DNA of 64,000 bases, taken from positions 62,001 through 126,000 of the forward strand of contig NZ_JABFHF010000011.1 of the NCBI RefSeq assembly GCF_015476655.1. The letters run 5' to 3'. This DNA is from Aquiflexum lacus. GTDB taxonomy: Bacteria; Bacteroidota; Bacteroidia; Cytophagales; Cyclobacteriaceae. The notes under the pieces were generated by a model. It did no database searches. It had not been told where the DNA came from and saw only the letters and a list, made by a program, of their open reading frames with translations. This document shows positions 26,750-36,209 of this stretch, in pieces (positions within the stretch are counted from its first letter, which is position 1; the number at the start of each line of letters is the position of its first letter). The translations under genes and the position numbers were made by a program.

Positions 26750-29700
26750 ATAGATCAAGTGATCTAAATTTTTTATTGGAAATTTTCCCATTTGCGATGG
26801 TGGTGGATAATTCATTGAATGTAATTAATTCAGGAGAAAGTCTGATAAAAATTACAGGGGATATCCATTTGACTTCTGTTTTTACCCATTTTGAAATCCA
26901 AAGACCTTATATTAAAGATAAAAACTTTGAAGCAATTAAAAGTCTCAATAATGAGATTCTTTTTTTAAAACACATTGGAAGCGGGCTGGTCTTTAGGGGG
27001 AATATTAGGTCGAATGAAGGTGATATATCTTTAATATTCCTGATCAGTTTGATGGTGTTGGATATAGAAGTACTGAAACCTTTCAAGATCATCTATTCTG
27101 ATTTTGCCGCACACGATCCTACATTTGACTTCTTGCATCAAGCCAAACAATCCGAAATCAATGAAGGTGAGTTGAAAGAATTAATTACAAGGTTTAATAA
27201 GCAATCCCTCGAATTAAGAAGATCGAATACAGAGTTGTCCGAAACCAAATCCAGGCTGCAAAGCATTTTCAATGAAATGTCTAATGTAGTCTACTCGGCA
27301 AGTTATCCTGAACTTCAGATGTTGTTTGTTACACCATCTGTTGAATCATTGTATGAAATGACAATTGATCAGTGGATGACGGATTCTAGTTTATTAAAGA
27401 AGGTCGTTCACCCGGATGATATTGGAGTTATTTATGAAGTTTTTTCTTTATTGAAAAAAAATGGGTTCTACGAGGTAGAACACAAAATTTTCACTCCTTC
27501 TGGTAAGGTCAAGTGGGTTCTTAATAGAGGGAAGTTAGTTTATGAAGGAAACAGTCATGCTGTCCGCATTGACGGGGTGATTATGGATCGTACTTCTGAA
27601 CACATCGCCCAAGAAACCCTAGCTCAGGAATTGAGACTTCAGGAAACCCTTATCGACATTGCCTCTACATATATTAATTTGGATACAAAAGATGTAGAAA
27701 ATACCATTAACCGCTCACTTGAGAAGATGGGCCTATTTGTGTCGGCTGATAGGGCCTACATTTTTGATTATAATTTTGAAAATGAAACTACGACCAACAC
27801 CTACGAGTGGTGCAATACAGGAATTAAACCTGAAATAGAGAATCTCAAGGAGACTCCCTTAGAATTTATTCCACAATGGGTCAATTGTCATCAAAAAAAC
27901 GAGGCTTTCTATATACCTGATATCCAAGAATTAGAAGATGATGGGGAGGGCGGTCTTAGATCTATACTCGAGCCCCAGGGCATCAAAAGCCTGATTGCCA
28001 TCCCCATGCTGGATGGGAATGAATTGGTAGGATTTGTAGGATTTGATTCGGTCAAGGAATATCACATCTACAGCGAAAAAGAAAAGCGTTTGTTGTTTTT
28101 ATTCGGCCAAATGCTGATCAATATCCGAAACCGCCAAAAGTGGGAAAAAAAACTTCTCCTGCAGGAAGAAAAATTCAGAAACATCATAGCCAATATGAAC
28201 CTTGGTTTATTGGAGGTGGACTTGAAGGATGTGATCGTATATGCCAATCAGAGTTTTTGTGAAATGTCGGGATACAAGCTTGAGGAGCTTAAGGGTAAAA
28301 AGGCTGCCGAATTGTTTTTAAATGAAGCAGACAGGCACAAAATTCAGGACAAAAACGATCAGCGCAAGAATTCTATATCTGACAGTTACGAAATTGCTAT
28401 TTTAGACAAATGGGGAGAACCCCATTGGTGGTTTGTAAGTGGTGCACCCAACTACAACGACAAGGGAAATATGATCGGAAGCTTGGGCATCCACCTTGAC
28501 ATTACGGACCAAAAGAGGCTCGAACAGGAATTGGCCAAAGCCAAAAACTTCGCAGAATCTGCTGCCAAAGCCAAGGAACTTTTTCTGGCCAATATGAGCC
28601 ATGAGATCCGTACTCCTTTGAATGTTATCATTGGTATGATCCGTCAATTGAGTAAGGGAAACCTCAACACAGACCAACATTTTTATGTGAAACAATCAGA
28701 AAGTTCGGCCAAACACCTTCTCACGATTTTGAATAATGTACTTGACATTGCAAAAATAGAATCAGGAGACATGGAAATCATGGAGGAACCATTCAGTCCC
28801 AGTGTCCTTGCTTATAATGTTCATTCCATGATGTTTTCTCAGGCCAAAGAAAAAAATCTGGAATTTATAATAAATGTAAGCCCTAAAGTCAAATCATCCC
28901 TTTTGGGAGATGAAACTCGGCTAAGACAAGTCCTGATCAACCTGATTGGAAATTCAGTAAAATTTACAGAAAAAGGACAAATTACGTTATCTGTAGACCT
29001 AGTAAGTGAAACTGATGAGGTACAAATATTGGACTTCAAAGTTTCTGATACAGGTATTGGTATGTCTAAGGATTTTACATCAAAGATTTTTGACAAATTC
29101 TCCCAAGAACAAAACACCTCAAATAGGAAATATGAAGGTACTGGACTTGGAATGGCCATATCCAAAGATCTTATTCATTTGATGGGGGGAAAGATGGAGG
29201 TGCAAAGCAAGAAAGAGAGAGGCACAACTTGTAGTTTTACACTAACTATGCCTATTGACCTGACCGAAAATCTTACCATCAAAAGCCAACAAATATCGGC
29301 CAATTTGTTCCAAGGTCTTAAGGCCCTCCTGGTGGAAGACAATGAAATGAACAGGTTCATTGCCATACAAAGCCTTGATTATTTGGGATTTGAAACCTTC
29401 GAGGCTGTAAATGGGCAGAAAGCCATAGAGATGCTTGGGAACAATTCTTTTGATCTCATTCTGATGGATATCCAAATGCCGGTAATGGACGGTGTGGAGG
29501 CCACTGTTTTTATACGTGAAAAACTCAAAATAAATACACCAATAATTGCACTGACGGCCAACGCCTTTAAGCAGGACATAGACTTGTATTTAAGCAAAGG
29601 AATGAATGATTTTGTTACCAAACCTTACGATGAATTAGAATTTTTCAGAAAAATAGAAAACGTGCTGAGCCTTTATTTGCAGCAATCTTTGAATGATGAA

Positions 29701-30090
29701 AGTAAGGGTGAAGTGAATTTGCCAAAATCGGAAATTGAAAAAAAAGATCCACTATATGACCTAAATCAACTTAAATTGATCAGCAGGGACAATGACGAAT
29801 TCGTAAAGAAAATGGTAAATATCTTTATTTCGATTTCGAGAGAAAACTGCGAAATACTCCAAAAAGCACTGGAGAAAGGAGATATAGAAATCCTGAACAA
29901 AACAGCGCACAAAATCAAACCCAGTATAGAACAAATGGGCATTTCTTCGCTAAAGGATACAGTCAGAAAACTGGAAAAATATAAAATAGAAAATGGCAGT
30001 GAAGAAGAACTCCAAAACCTGGTAAAGCAATTGACATCTACACTTCTTGAGGTGGCAGAATTATTAGAAAAAAATGAGTCAATTTCCTAA
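26740..30090 (+). CDS. HNOBA-PAS-GAF-PAS hybrid histidine kinase with receiver and Hpt domains
   Basis: 1116 residues, soluble. Order: HNOBA domain (about 8-125: FPFAMVVDNSLNVINSGESL and FEIQRPYI, the region that binds H-NOX proteins), coiled coil (140-175), PAS (176-285), GAF (300-465), PAS (480-600), HisKA with His621 in NMSHEIRTP, HATPase (about 725-845; VSDTGIGMS, GTGLGMAI), receiver with Asp910 in LMDIQMP, and Hpt with His1057 in AHKIKPS. This allows a full phosphorelay ending on the NtrC-like regulator or the REC protein at 35017. The 10-bp overlap with the H-NOX gene makes the sensor-kinase pairing strong. Confidence 0.9.
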   Translation: MEVNRSSDLNFLLEIFPFAMVVDNSLNVINSGESLIKITGDIHLTSVFTHFEIQRPYIKDKNFEAIKSLNNEILFLKHIGSGLVFRGNIRSNEGDISLIFLISLMVLDIEVLKPFKIIYSDFAAHDPTFDFLHQAKQSEINEGELKELITRFNKQSLELRRSNTELSETKSRLQSIFNEMSNVVYSASYPELQMLFVTPSVESLYEMTIDQWMTDSSLLKKVVHPDDIGVIYEVFSLLKKNGFYEVEHKIFTPSGKVKWVLNRGKLVYEGNSHAVRIDGVIMDRTSEHIAQETLAQELRLQETLIDIASTYINLDTKDVENTINRSLEKMGLFVSADRAYIFDYNFENETTTNTYEWCNTGIKPEIENLKETPLEFIPQWVNCHQKNEAFYIPDIQELEDDGEGGLRSILEPQGIKSLIAIPMLDGNELVGFVGFDSVKEYHIYSEKEKRLLFLFGQMLINIRNRQKWEKKLLLQEEKFRNIIANMNLGLLEVDLKDVIVYANQSFCEMSGYKLEELKGKKAAELFLNEADRHKIQDKNDQRKNSISDSYEIAILDKWGEPHWWFVSGAPNYNDKGNMIGSLGIHLDITDQKRLEQELAKAKNFAESAAKAKELFLANMSHEIRTPLNVIIGMIRQLSKGNLNTDQHFYVKQSESSAKHLLTILNNVLDIAKIESGDMEIMEEPFSPSVLAYNVHSMMFSQAKEKNLEFIINVSPKVKSSLLGDETRLRQVLINLIGNSVKFTEKGQITLSVDLVSETDEVQILDFKVSDTGIGMSKDFTSKIFDKFSQEQNTSNRKYEGTGLGMAISKDLIHLMGGKMEVQSKKERGTTCSFTLTMPIDLTENLTIKSQQISANLFQGLKALLVEDNEMNRFIAIQSLDYLGFETFEAVNGQKAIEMLGNNSFDLILMDIQMPVMDGVEATVFIREKLKINTPIIALTANAFKQDIDLYLSKGMNDFVTKPYDELEFFRKIENVLSLYLQQSLNDESKGEVNLPKSEIEKKDPLYDLNQLKLISRDNDEFVKKMVNIFISISRENCEILQKALEKGDIEILNKTAHKIKPSIEQMGISSLKDTVRKLEKYKIENGSEEELQNLVKQLTSTLLEVAELLEKNESIS

Positions 30091-30118
30091 TTATGAATTT
30101 TTTTCCATAAAATGGAAA
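30083..30118 (+). promoter_or_regulatory. Paired activator site A (TTTCCA-N5-TGGAAA)
   Basis: The perfect site TTTCCATAAAATGGAAA lies at 30102-30118, with arms extending to 9 bp (TTTTTCCAT / ATGGAAAAA). A degenerate copy TTTCCT-AATTA-TGAATT lies at 30083-30099, centres 19 bp apart. The -24-like GG follows 75 bp after the centre of the perfect site. The site could be read as a weak terminator after the kinase gene, but the same 17-bp pattern recurs before three other units, and the pairing recurs too. Confidence 0.65.
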
Positions 30119-30184
30119 AATCAGTTTTAATTCAATTTAAGTAATAAACTGATTTATAATTACTTAACCGGTTAAATACAATTA

Positions 30185-30201
30185 GGCATATATGTTGGCA
30201 T
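30185..30201 (+). promoter_or_regulatory. Sigma-54-like promoter A
   Basis: AGGCAT-ATATG-TTGGCAT with GG (30185-30186), ten bases, then GG (30197-30198). Canonical sigma-54 promoters have GG-N10-GC; here the -12 element is TTGG. It lies 27 bp before the ATG at 30225 and is repeated in related form at 34980, 42370 and 48504. Confidence 0.5.
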
Positions 30202-30224
30202 GATGCGATTATAAAATAGCCATC

Positions 30225-33200
30225 ATGAAAAATATTTACCTGTTCTTTTGTTTTATAGTATTAAGCTTGAGTGCCCTGGCCCAAAGTGAACCATCCACAT
30301 ACTTCAATATCTATGTACCACCAAACAATGAGGCCGTTCAGCGCAACGTGGCCCTCATCATCACCGCAGTAAGTGACAGCACATCATTTTCCATTTTGGA
30401 CGATGATATGGACGGCGACAGTGATGATAATGTTAGTGGAATATTGATGTCAGGTCAGTCCTACATATTGTACATCAAAGACAACGGTGTCAATGATGAT
30501 GCGCTTTATGCTTCAGGAGGGACTTTGGCAAGTAATGGTGATTACTATATTATAAATTCTGACAAATTAGTTTATGCCTCTATGTCTACGGACAGTGACT
30601 GGCAGCATGATTTTGTACCATCTGTCAATAAAAAAACTGTAGGCCAAAAGTTTTTTGTTTATGCACCCAAAGTAAGCAGTTCCCCTCGGGATTTAAATGT
30701 CTTTGCTTATCAGGAAAATACAACAGTATCTATATTCAAAATCTCCTCTACCCCAACTACCCAAACCGGATATACGAATATTGATTTGGCTGAAAAGCAA
30801 CTGGTGATACAAAAAACAATCAACCCGGGCCAAGACATCATTCATTACTTCCCTGACGGTAGAGATATCATGCAATCCGGAGGAACATATTTGATCGAAT
30901 CCAATAAGGATGTCAGTGTACAATATGGGGCTTTATGGGGCAATGCCCGCGATGGCGGTGCTTATGTCCCGTCTTCCAATGGCAGTGGTTCGGGAGATCT
31001 ATTTTACTTTGCAGTTCCTTATCAGTCCGGTGGTGAACAAGAAATCAGAATTGCATCCTGGGACAACGCCAATGAAGTGGAGCTCAGCCGCTATCACAAC
31101 GGAAGTTGGATTACCATGAATAATTGGACTCTCAATGAATTACAACCTGCAGATTGGGTAGGTAAGCAAAATGGAAATGTTACTTTTCCAACAGTTTTTA
31201 GGGTGACCTGTTCACCCGGTAAGCGGGTTTCCGTCATGGAAGCCAATTGGATGGAAACAGGTTCTACCAATACATCGGACATGTCGACCATGCTGTCTTC
31301 CGAGGCTGGTACTTCCTCGGGAAAAAGATTTCTTGCATATATGCTTCCCCCAAGCAGACAAAACAATGTGGTCAATCCTTTTACAGGGCAATTTTTCCAA
31401 GGAAGTATTTCACATTTTTATCTTTTTGCGGGTAATAAAAATACATCTGTGACCCTCAAGGACTCCAAAACCAATGGACAGGTTTTGAACAAAACTTTTC
31501 AGATAGAAGCCGGCAGGTATGCGGATGCTTTTTTCACCATGGACGAATGGAAAAGTATATACAATGGAACAGGAACTCCCGTAGGCCCGGACAGACCCTA
31601 TGTAATCATTGAATCCACTGAAAGGATTGCTGTACTTTCTACCAATTTCAATGACAATTGGATGAATTATTTTGGTTCTTCTCTTCCCCAAAGCTTCTCC
31701 CAATCGGGAAGCCTTAGTGGTACTGAAGCCAATCCCGGACAAGAGGTAACAATGATTTCGACAATAGAAATTGGTGGTAATCAAGTAGTGGAAAATTCGA
31801 CAATTGAGGTGAAGGTTGCATCAGGGTTGATTCCGTTGGAAAGTAGCCTGAAAAAAAATGATCAGATTGTAGAAGAAGGTGTGATTTCATCAACTTCGGA
31901 GGGAAGTACCATTACATTTTCTCCTTTGACTTCAATTTCAGACAATGATAATTACTCTATAGAAACCACACTCTTGGTGGCATCGACATACAATGATGGT
32001 TCATCCATAACCAATGAAACTGTCTTAAGCGTTGAAACAGTAGTTTCCGGAACAGTCGAAGGAGAATTCCAACAGTCCTATTTTACGCAGGGAATTCAAA
32101 ACAATGCTTCAAATACCAGTAATCTATTCTATTCAGCGTGTCAGATTGCAACCATAGCCGGAAGTTCCAACAATAGTTGGAATCCATCATGGGTAGATTA
32201 CAACAATGATGGTCACGAAGACCTTTTTGTAGCAACAAAAGATATTTCAGCCAATAACGAACTGTACAAAAACAACGGAAACGGTACCTTCACCAAAATC
32301 ACCAACCATCCATTGGTAAATGAGAAGGCCAATACCGTTGCAGCAGTTTGGGCCGATATCAATAACAATGGCAGAAAAGACGTTTTACTTGTCAATGCAA
32401 CCCAGCATAAGAGTAAGCTATTCCTTAATAATGGAAATGGCAATTTCTCAGAATTAAAAAACTCCGGGATAGATCCCCATCCTCAGTATTTTCATGGTGC
32501 ATCCTTTGCTGATTTTGACAATGACGGATTTGTGGATTTGATCATTACCAACTTTTTCCAGACCCGTTTTCATCAGCTTTACCGGAATAATGGAAACAAC
32601 ACCTTCTCACCTGTCACCAATACACCTGTTACTACAGAGAGTGAACGCGCCATGGCACCTATTTTGGCAGACTACAACAATGATGGTTTGGTAGATATTT
32701 TTATACCCAACGGCAATGACAGACCTAACTCCCTTTTCAAAAACCTAGGTAATTTCCAGTTTGAAAAGGTAAAGGATAAAGCAATTGAGGCAGATGCAAA
32801 AAACAGTGTAGGTGCCGCTTGGGGAGATTTTAACAATGATGGCTTTTTGGATCTCTTAGTCTCCAATGCTTCAGGTCAAAACAATGACCTATACCAAAAC
32901 AATGGTGACGGTACATTTATAAAACTGGGAAACAGTATTGTCTCTCAGCAAGGTGGTGATAGCCATGGAGCAGCTTGGCTTGACCTGAACAATGATGGAT
33001 TTCTTGATTTATACATTACCAATGACAAAGGACCTTCATTTTTGTATATCAATGATGGCATCGGTGGATTTACCAGGAAGCTGGAGGAAGTCATCTCAGG
33101 AAGGTTAGGTAATGCCTATGGTGTGGCCTTTGGTGATTACAATAAAGATGGACAACTTGATTTGGCAGTATCCACCCATACTGATGGCACGACAAGGTTT

Positions 33201-34838
33201 TTCTGTCATAATGGGACACCAAACCAATGGATTGGATTTCAATTGCAAGGCGAATATTCGAACAAACAAGCTTTGGGTGCCAGGATTGCCATCAAGTCAA
33301 ATGGACAATGGCAGTATCGCCAAAATATTCCTTTCAGTGGATTTGGAAGTCAAAGTATGCAAAATATACACTTTGGATTAGGAAATGCGGCTGTGGTGGA
33401 CAGTGTTCAGGTATGGTGGCCCAGTGGCGCCAAACAAATCATTACCAACTTCAATGCAGGACAATACAATTTGGTTTTGGAAGAGGGCGGAGTGAAAGTG
33501 ACGGGGAAAGTTTTCCACGATCTAAATAATAATGGAATCCTTGATGATGGTGAACCCCTAATTTCCAATATACGCCTCAACATCAATCAGGGAAAAATCA
33601 ATCCAACTACCAATGAAGATGGAGATTTTGAGTTCCGCACCAATGATAAAAGCTTGGAAATCGGTCTTAATCAAAATCACTGGAGAATCAATCCTGATTT
33701 CATCCAACATCAATTTTCAGAAGGGGAGGAATCAAAGCAAATCATCATTCCTGTAAATGCAGTCCAATTGGGATATGACCTGACCATCGACATCTCCACT
33801 ACCGCTTGGAGAAGAGGTTTCACCAATGAAACTATCATACAGGTTAGTAATCTAGGAACTGAAAATGCAGAGGATGTACATGCACAAATTGTATTGCCTG
33901 ATGAGGCTTACCTTTTGAGTTCTGATCTTGAATTCAATTCCCCATCTGCAAAAACATATGTTTGGCAATTGGGCAAGTTGGCACCGGGAAGTGTGAAAAC
34001 AATCCACCTGTTAGACAGCATAGGATTGGAAGCTACTACAGGTCAGTCTTTGATCCTTCTTGCAAATACCTATGCATCCGGGAGTGATCTGAATGAAGAA
34101 AATAACAGTGTTTCTGAAGAGGTGGAAATTGTGGGAGCCATTGACCCAAATGATATTCTAGTGAGTCCAAAAGGAGACGGTCCTGAGGGATATATTCATA
34201 AAAACCAATTCTTAACCTATACTATTCGATTTGAAAATGTGGGTACCTATAAAGCCACTTACGTTTTTCTGGAGAATCAAATACCTTCTGGACTGGATTT
34301 AAATACCTTCGAGATCATATCCTCAGGACATCCATATACCTATTCACTTGCTGAAAATGGCCATCTTCGGGTAGCTTACAGATACATTGATTTACCACCG
34401 GCTATGTTGGATTCAATTGGTGCACATGGATACTTTAAGTACAAAATCAAACCAAAGAATACCATCTCTGAAGGTTTCCAAATTGAAAACAACGCCAAAA
34501 TATTTTTTGATTTTGAAGACCCGATTGTGACCAATACAGTTTTGAATACCATTAAATTCAGTGGAGAAAGTGACGTAAAATCTATAAAAATATATCCAAA
34601 TCCAGCAACAGATATCATTACATTCAGTATTGAGGCAGATTACAACATGCTTACCGAGCCTCAACTGATTTCCTATTGGATCATACTGGATGCCACTGGG
34701 AAAATCTTTCTAAGTGGGAGGGAAGATCAAGTGCCATCCCTTCAGGTTCAAGTAGGCCACCTACCCAAAGGCATTTATTTCATTAGAGCCTCTAATAGAT
34801 CTGGTAAAACCTATTCAGGAAAGTTGCTTAAACAATAG
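30225..34838 (+). CDS. Giant T9SS-exported FG-GAP/ASPIC surface protein
   Basis: 1537 residues. Signal peptide about 1-19 (ends LSALAQ). A beta-rich N-terminal ~550 residues is not assigned to a family. Seven FG-GAP/VCBS-like calcium repeats follow (about 655-985; WVDYNNDGHEDL, FADFDNDGFVDL, WGDFNNDGFLDL), then an ASPIC/UnbV domain (about 1003-1085), an SdrD-B-like repeat (FHDLNNNGILDDGEP, about 1100), DUF11-like domains, and a type IX sorting domain at the end (IKIYPNPATD ... KGIYFIRA). It should be secreted through T9SS and held at the surface. It shares the promoter design of the exopolysaccharide units that follow, so a matrix or adhesin role is likely. Confidence 0.85.
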   Translation: MKNIYLFFCFIVLSLSALAQSEPSTYFNIYVPPNNEAVQRNVALIITAVSDSTSFSILDDDMDGDSDDNVSGILMSGQSYILYIKDNGVNDDALYASGGTLASNGDYYIINSDKLVYASMSTDSDWQHDFVPSVNKKTVGQKFFVYAPKVSSSPRDLNVFAYQENTTVSIFKISSTPTTQTGYTNIDLAEKQLVIQKTINPGQDIIHYFPDGRDIMQSGGTYLIESNKDVSVQYGALWGNARDGGAYVPSSNGSGSGDLFYFAVPYQSGGEQEIRIASWDNANEVELSRYHNGSWITMNNWTLNELQPADWVGKQNGNVTFPTVFRVTCSPGKRVSVMEANWMETGSTNTSDMSTMLSSEAGTSSGKRFLAYMLPPSRQNNVVNPFTGQFFQGSISHFYLFAGNKNTSVTLKDSKTNGQVLNKTFQIEAGRYADAFFTMDEWKSIYNGTGTPVGPDRPYVIIESTERIAVLSTNFNDNWMNYFGSSLPQSFSQSGSLSGTEANPGQEVTMISTIEIGGNQVVENSTIEVKVASGLIPLESSLKKNDQIVEEGVISSTSEGSTITFSPLTSISDNDNYSIETTLLVASTYNDGSSITNETVLSVETVVSGTVEGEFQQSYFTQGIQNNASNTSNLFYSACQIATIAGSSNNSWNPSWVDYNNDGHEDLFVATKDISANNELYKNNGNGTFTKITNHPLVNEKANTVAAVWADINNNGRKDVLLVNATQHKSKLFLNNGNGNFSELKNSGIDPHPQYFHGASFADFDNDGFVDLIITNFFQTRFHQLYRNNGNNTFSPVTNTPVTTESERAMAPILADYNNDGLVDIFIPNGNDRPNSLFKNLGNFQFEKVKDKAIEADAKNSVGAAWGDFNNDGFLDLLVSNASGQNNDLYQNNGDGTFIKLGNSIVSQQGGDSHGAAWLDLNNDGFLDLYITNDKGPSFLYINDGIGGFTRKLEEVISGRLGNAYGVAFGDYNKDGQLDLAVSTHTDGTTRFFCHNGTPNQWIGFQLQGEYSNKQALGARIAIKSNGQWQYRQNIPFSGFGSQSMQNIHFGLGNAAVVDSVQVWWPSGAKQIITNFNAGQYNLVLEEGGVKVTGKVFHDLNNNGILDDGEPLISNIRLNINQGKINPTTNEDGDFEFRTNDKSLEIGLNQNHWRINPDFIQHQFSEGEESKQIIIPVNAVQLGYDLTIDISTTAWRRGFTNETIIQVSNLGTENAEDVHAQIVLPDEAYLLSSDLEFNSPSAKTYVWQLGKLAPGSVKTIHLLDSIGLEATTGQSLILLANTYASGSDLNEENNSVSEEVEIVGAIDPNDILVSPKGDGPEGYIHKNQFLTYTIRFENVGTYKATYVFLENQIPSGLDLNTFEIISSGHPYTYSLAENGHLRVAYRYIDLPPAMLDSIGAHGYFKYKIKPKNTISEGFQIENNAKIFFDFEDPIVTNTVLNTIKFSGESDVKSIKIYPNPATDIITFSIEADYNMLTEPQLISYWIILDATGKIFLSGREDQVPSLQVQVGHLPKGIYFIRASNRSGKTYSGKLLKQ

Positions 34839-34858
34839 AAAAACCCATCCTTAATTTC

Positions 34859-34889
34859 AAAAATAGCCGCCAATAGCGCGGCTATTTTT
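34859..34889 (+). terminator. Strong terminator after the FG-GAP gene
   Basis: Perfect 12-bp stem AAAAATAGCCGC (34859-34870), loop CAATAGC, GCGGCTATTTTT (34878-34889). It is symmetric and A/T-flanked, so could act in both directions. It separates the FG-GAP unit from the exopolysaccharide operon, showing that the latter needs its own promoter. Confidence 0.88.
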
Positions 34890-34890
34890 A

Positions 34891-34925
34891 TTTCCAAAAA
34901 ATGGAAAATATTTATTATTTGGAAA
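34891..34925 (+). promoter_or_regulatory. Paired activator site B
   Basis: Perfect site TTTCCAAAAAATGGAAA at 34891-34907. A half site TGGAAA (34920-34925) belongs to a degenerate copy whose centre is 18 bp downstream. The perfect site begins 2 bp after the terminator stem, so it is not part of it. The -24-like GG lies 81 bp after the centre. Confidence 0.65.
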
Positions 34926-34979
34926 AAATTTACCTATTTAGATTATATAAAATACTGAATATCAATGTTTTAATTTTTT

Positions 34980-34995
34980 GGAATAAGGTTGGCAT
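34980..34995 (+). promoter_or_regulatory. Sigma-54-like promoter B
   Basis: TGGAAT-AAGG-TTGGCAT: GG (34980-34981), nine bases, GG (34991-34992). It is one base shorter than the canonical spacing. It lies 22 bp before the ATG at 35017 and matches elements A, C and D in the TTGG(C/T)AT block. Confidence 0.45.
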
Positions 34996-35016
34996 AATGT
35001 TGAAAAAAATAACAAT

Positions 35017-35448
35017 ATGGCAACACTTAACAAAAAAGTATTTGTAGTAGACGATGATAGGTTTCATTTGGAATTGATGGAACAGCTACTCAATAATCAG
35101 GGCATTCAGGATGTAGTGCTTTTTGAAAACGGGATGGATTGTCTGACGGAGATTCATCAGGAACCGGGCATTGTTTTTCTGGACCATCAGATGGATGTTT
35201 ATTCAGGCTACGAGACCCTCAGAAAAATCAAACGTCATAATCCCAACATCTTTGTGGTGATGGTATCAGCCCAGGAAGAAATCCAAACTGCTGTCAACAC
35301 TTTGAAACACGGTGCTTTTGACTATCTGCAAAAGGATATGAAACTAGCAGATAACGTAGTATCTGTTCTCCATAGAATCGAAGAGGTAAAAGAATTGCTC
35401 AAAGCGCGAAAACCTTCTTTTATGAAATCATTTTTAAGCTTTCTGTAA
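35017..35448 (+). CDS. Stand-alone receiver-domain protein
   Basis: 143 residues, one REC domain only: acidic pocket VVDDDRF (10-16), phospho-acceptor Asp56 in VFLDHQM, switch residue in VSAQEEI and Lys in LQKDMKL. The block SAQEEI-AV-LK-GA-DY-KD is shared with the receiver of the NtrC-like protein at 24839, so the two are close relatives. It has no output domain. As first gene of the exopolysaccharide operon it could be a phosphate sink for the hybrid kinase (feedback) or a partner that controls export. It lies 2 bp upstream of the OPX lipoprotein gene. Confidence 0.85.
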   Translation: MATLNKKVFVVDDDRFHLELMEQLLNNQGIQDVVLFENGMDCLTEIHQEPGIVFLDHQMDVYSGYETLRKIKRHNPNIFVVMVSAQEEIQTAVNTLKHGAFDYLQKDMKLADNVVSVLHRIEEVKELLKARKPSFMKSFLSFL

Positions 35449-35450
35449 TC

Positions 35451-36194
35451 ATGAACAAATTCCTCTCCTTACTTTTTATTGCTTTATTCGGGCTTACCTC
35501 CTGCAAAACTGCAAACCTCTTTGTGGACAAAGATGCGGGCAATACTGTGGCGGATTTGGATAGCATTTTTTTGCCTGAGGGCAATTACGAATACCATATC
35601 AGGAAAGACGACAAAATCACCATCAGTATATGGGGACAGGACGACCTGAGCGTAGGTTCCACATTCGGAATATATAATTCTAATGAAGTATATGGCAAAT
35701 GGCTGATGGTAGATGCCAAAGGCAACATTGAAATCCCCAAAATCGGAACTGTTCACGTGGAGAAAATGACCATCATTCAACTCAAGGATACTATTGAGGA
35801 GAGGTTTGCTGAATGGATTAAAAATCCTGTGGTGGATATTAAAATCCTCAATCGTGAAATCACGGTGTTGGGTGAAGTCAGAGACCCACAGGTAATCCCC
35901 GTGGACAAGGAGCAAAATACCCTTATGGAAATGATATCCCGGTGCAAGGGCTTTGAAACTTACGCTAATGTCAAGAACATCAAGGTAATGCGGCAGGTAG
36001 GTGAGGACGTCCATGTCGCCAATATCGACCTGACCGAAAATGGAGACTATCTCAAGAAAAACATCAACCTCTATCCCGGTGATGTGGTGGTCATCCCATC
36101 CAAGAAAAATAAGGAATTCGATAGAAGAGTTTCCATCATCATTCCTTTTGCCACGGCAATCACCGCAGCAGCTATCCTTTTCAATGCATTTTAA
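35451..36194 (+). CDS. Outer-membrane polysaccharide export lipoprotein (OPX, Wza-like)
   Basis: 247 residues. Lipoprotein leader with lipobox LTSC (Cys18), a polysaccharide export (PES) domain (YHIRKDDKITISIWGQDDLS ... DAKGNIEIPKIGTVHVEKMT), an SLBB-like domain (ITVLGEVRDPQVIPV ... LMEMISRCKGFETYA ... VMRQV) and a C-terminal hydrophobic helix (IIIPFATAITAAAILFNAF). It would form the outer-membrane exit channel for the polymer, as Wza does. It is shorter than Wza (379 residues), with only one SLBB unit. Confidence 0.9.
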   Translation: MNKFLSLLFIALFGLTSCKTANLFVDKDAGNTVADLDSIFLPEGNYEYHIRKDDKITISIWGQDDLSVGSTFGIYNSNEVYGKWLMVDAKGNIEIPKIGTVHVEKMTIIQLKDTIEERFAEWIKNPVVDIKILNREITVLGEVRDPQVIPVDKEQNTLMEMISRCKGFETYANVKNIKVMRQVGEDVHVANIDLTENGDYLKKNINLYPGDVVVIPSKKNKEFDRRVSIIIPFATAITAAAILFNAF

Positions 36195-36209
36195 TCAATA
36201 AGTATAACC

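Noticed and set aside
30100-30120. Inverted repeat after the kinase gene as a plain terminator
   Set aside because: It is AT-rich and lacks a GC stem and a T-run. The same 17-bp pattern, with a second copy 18-19 bp away, recurs at three other promoters, one of them 300 bp from any gene end.
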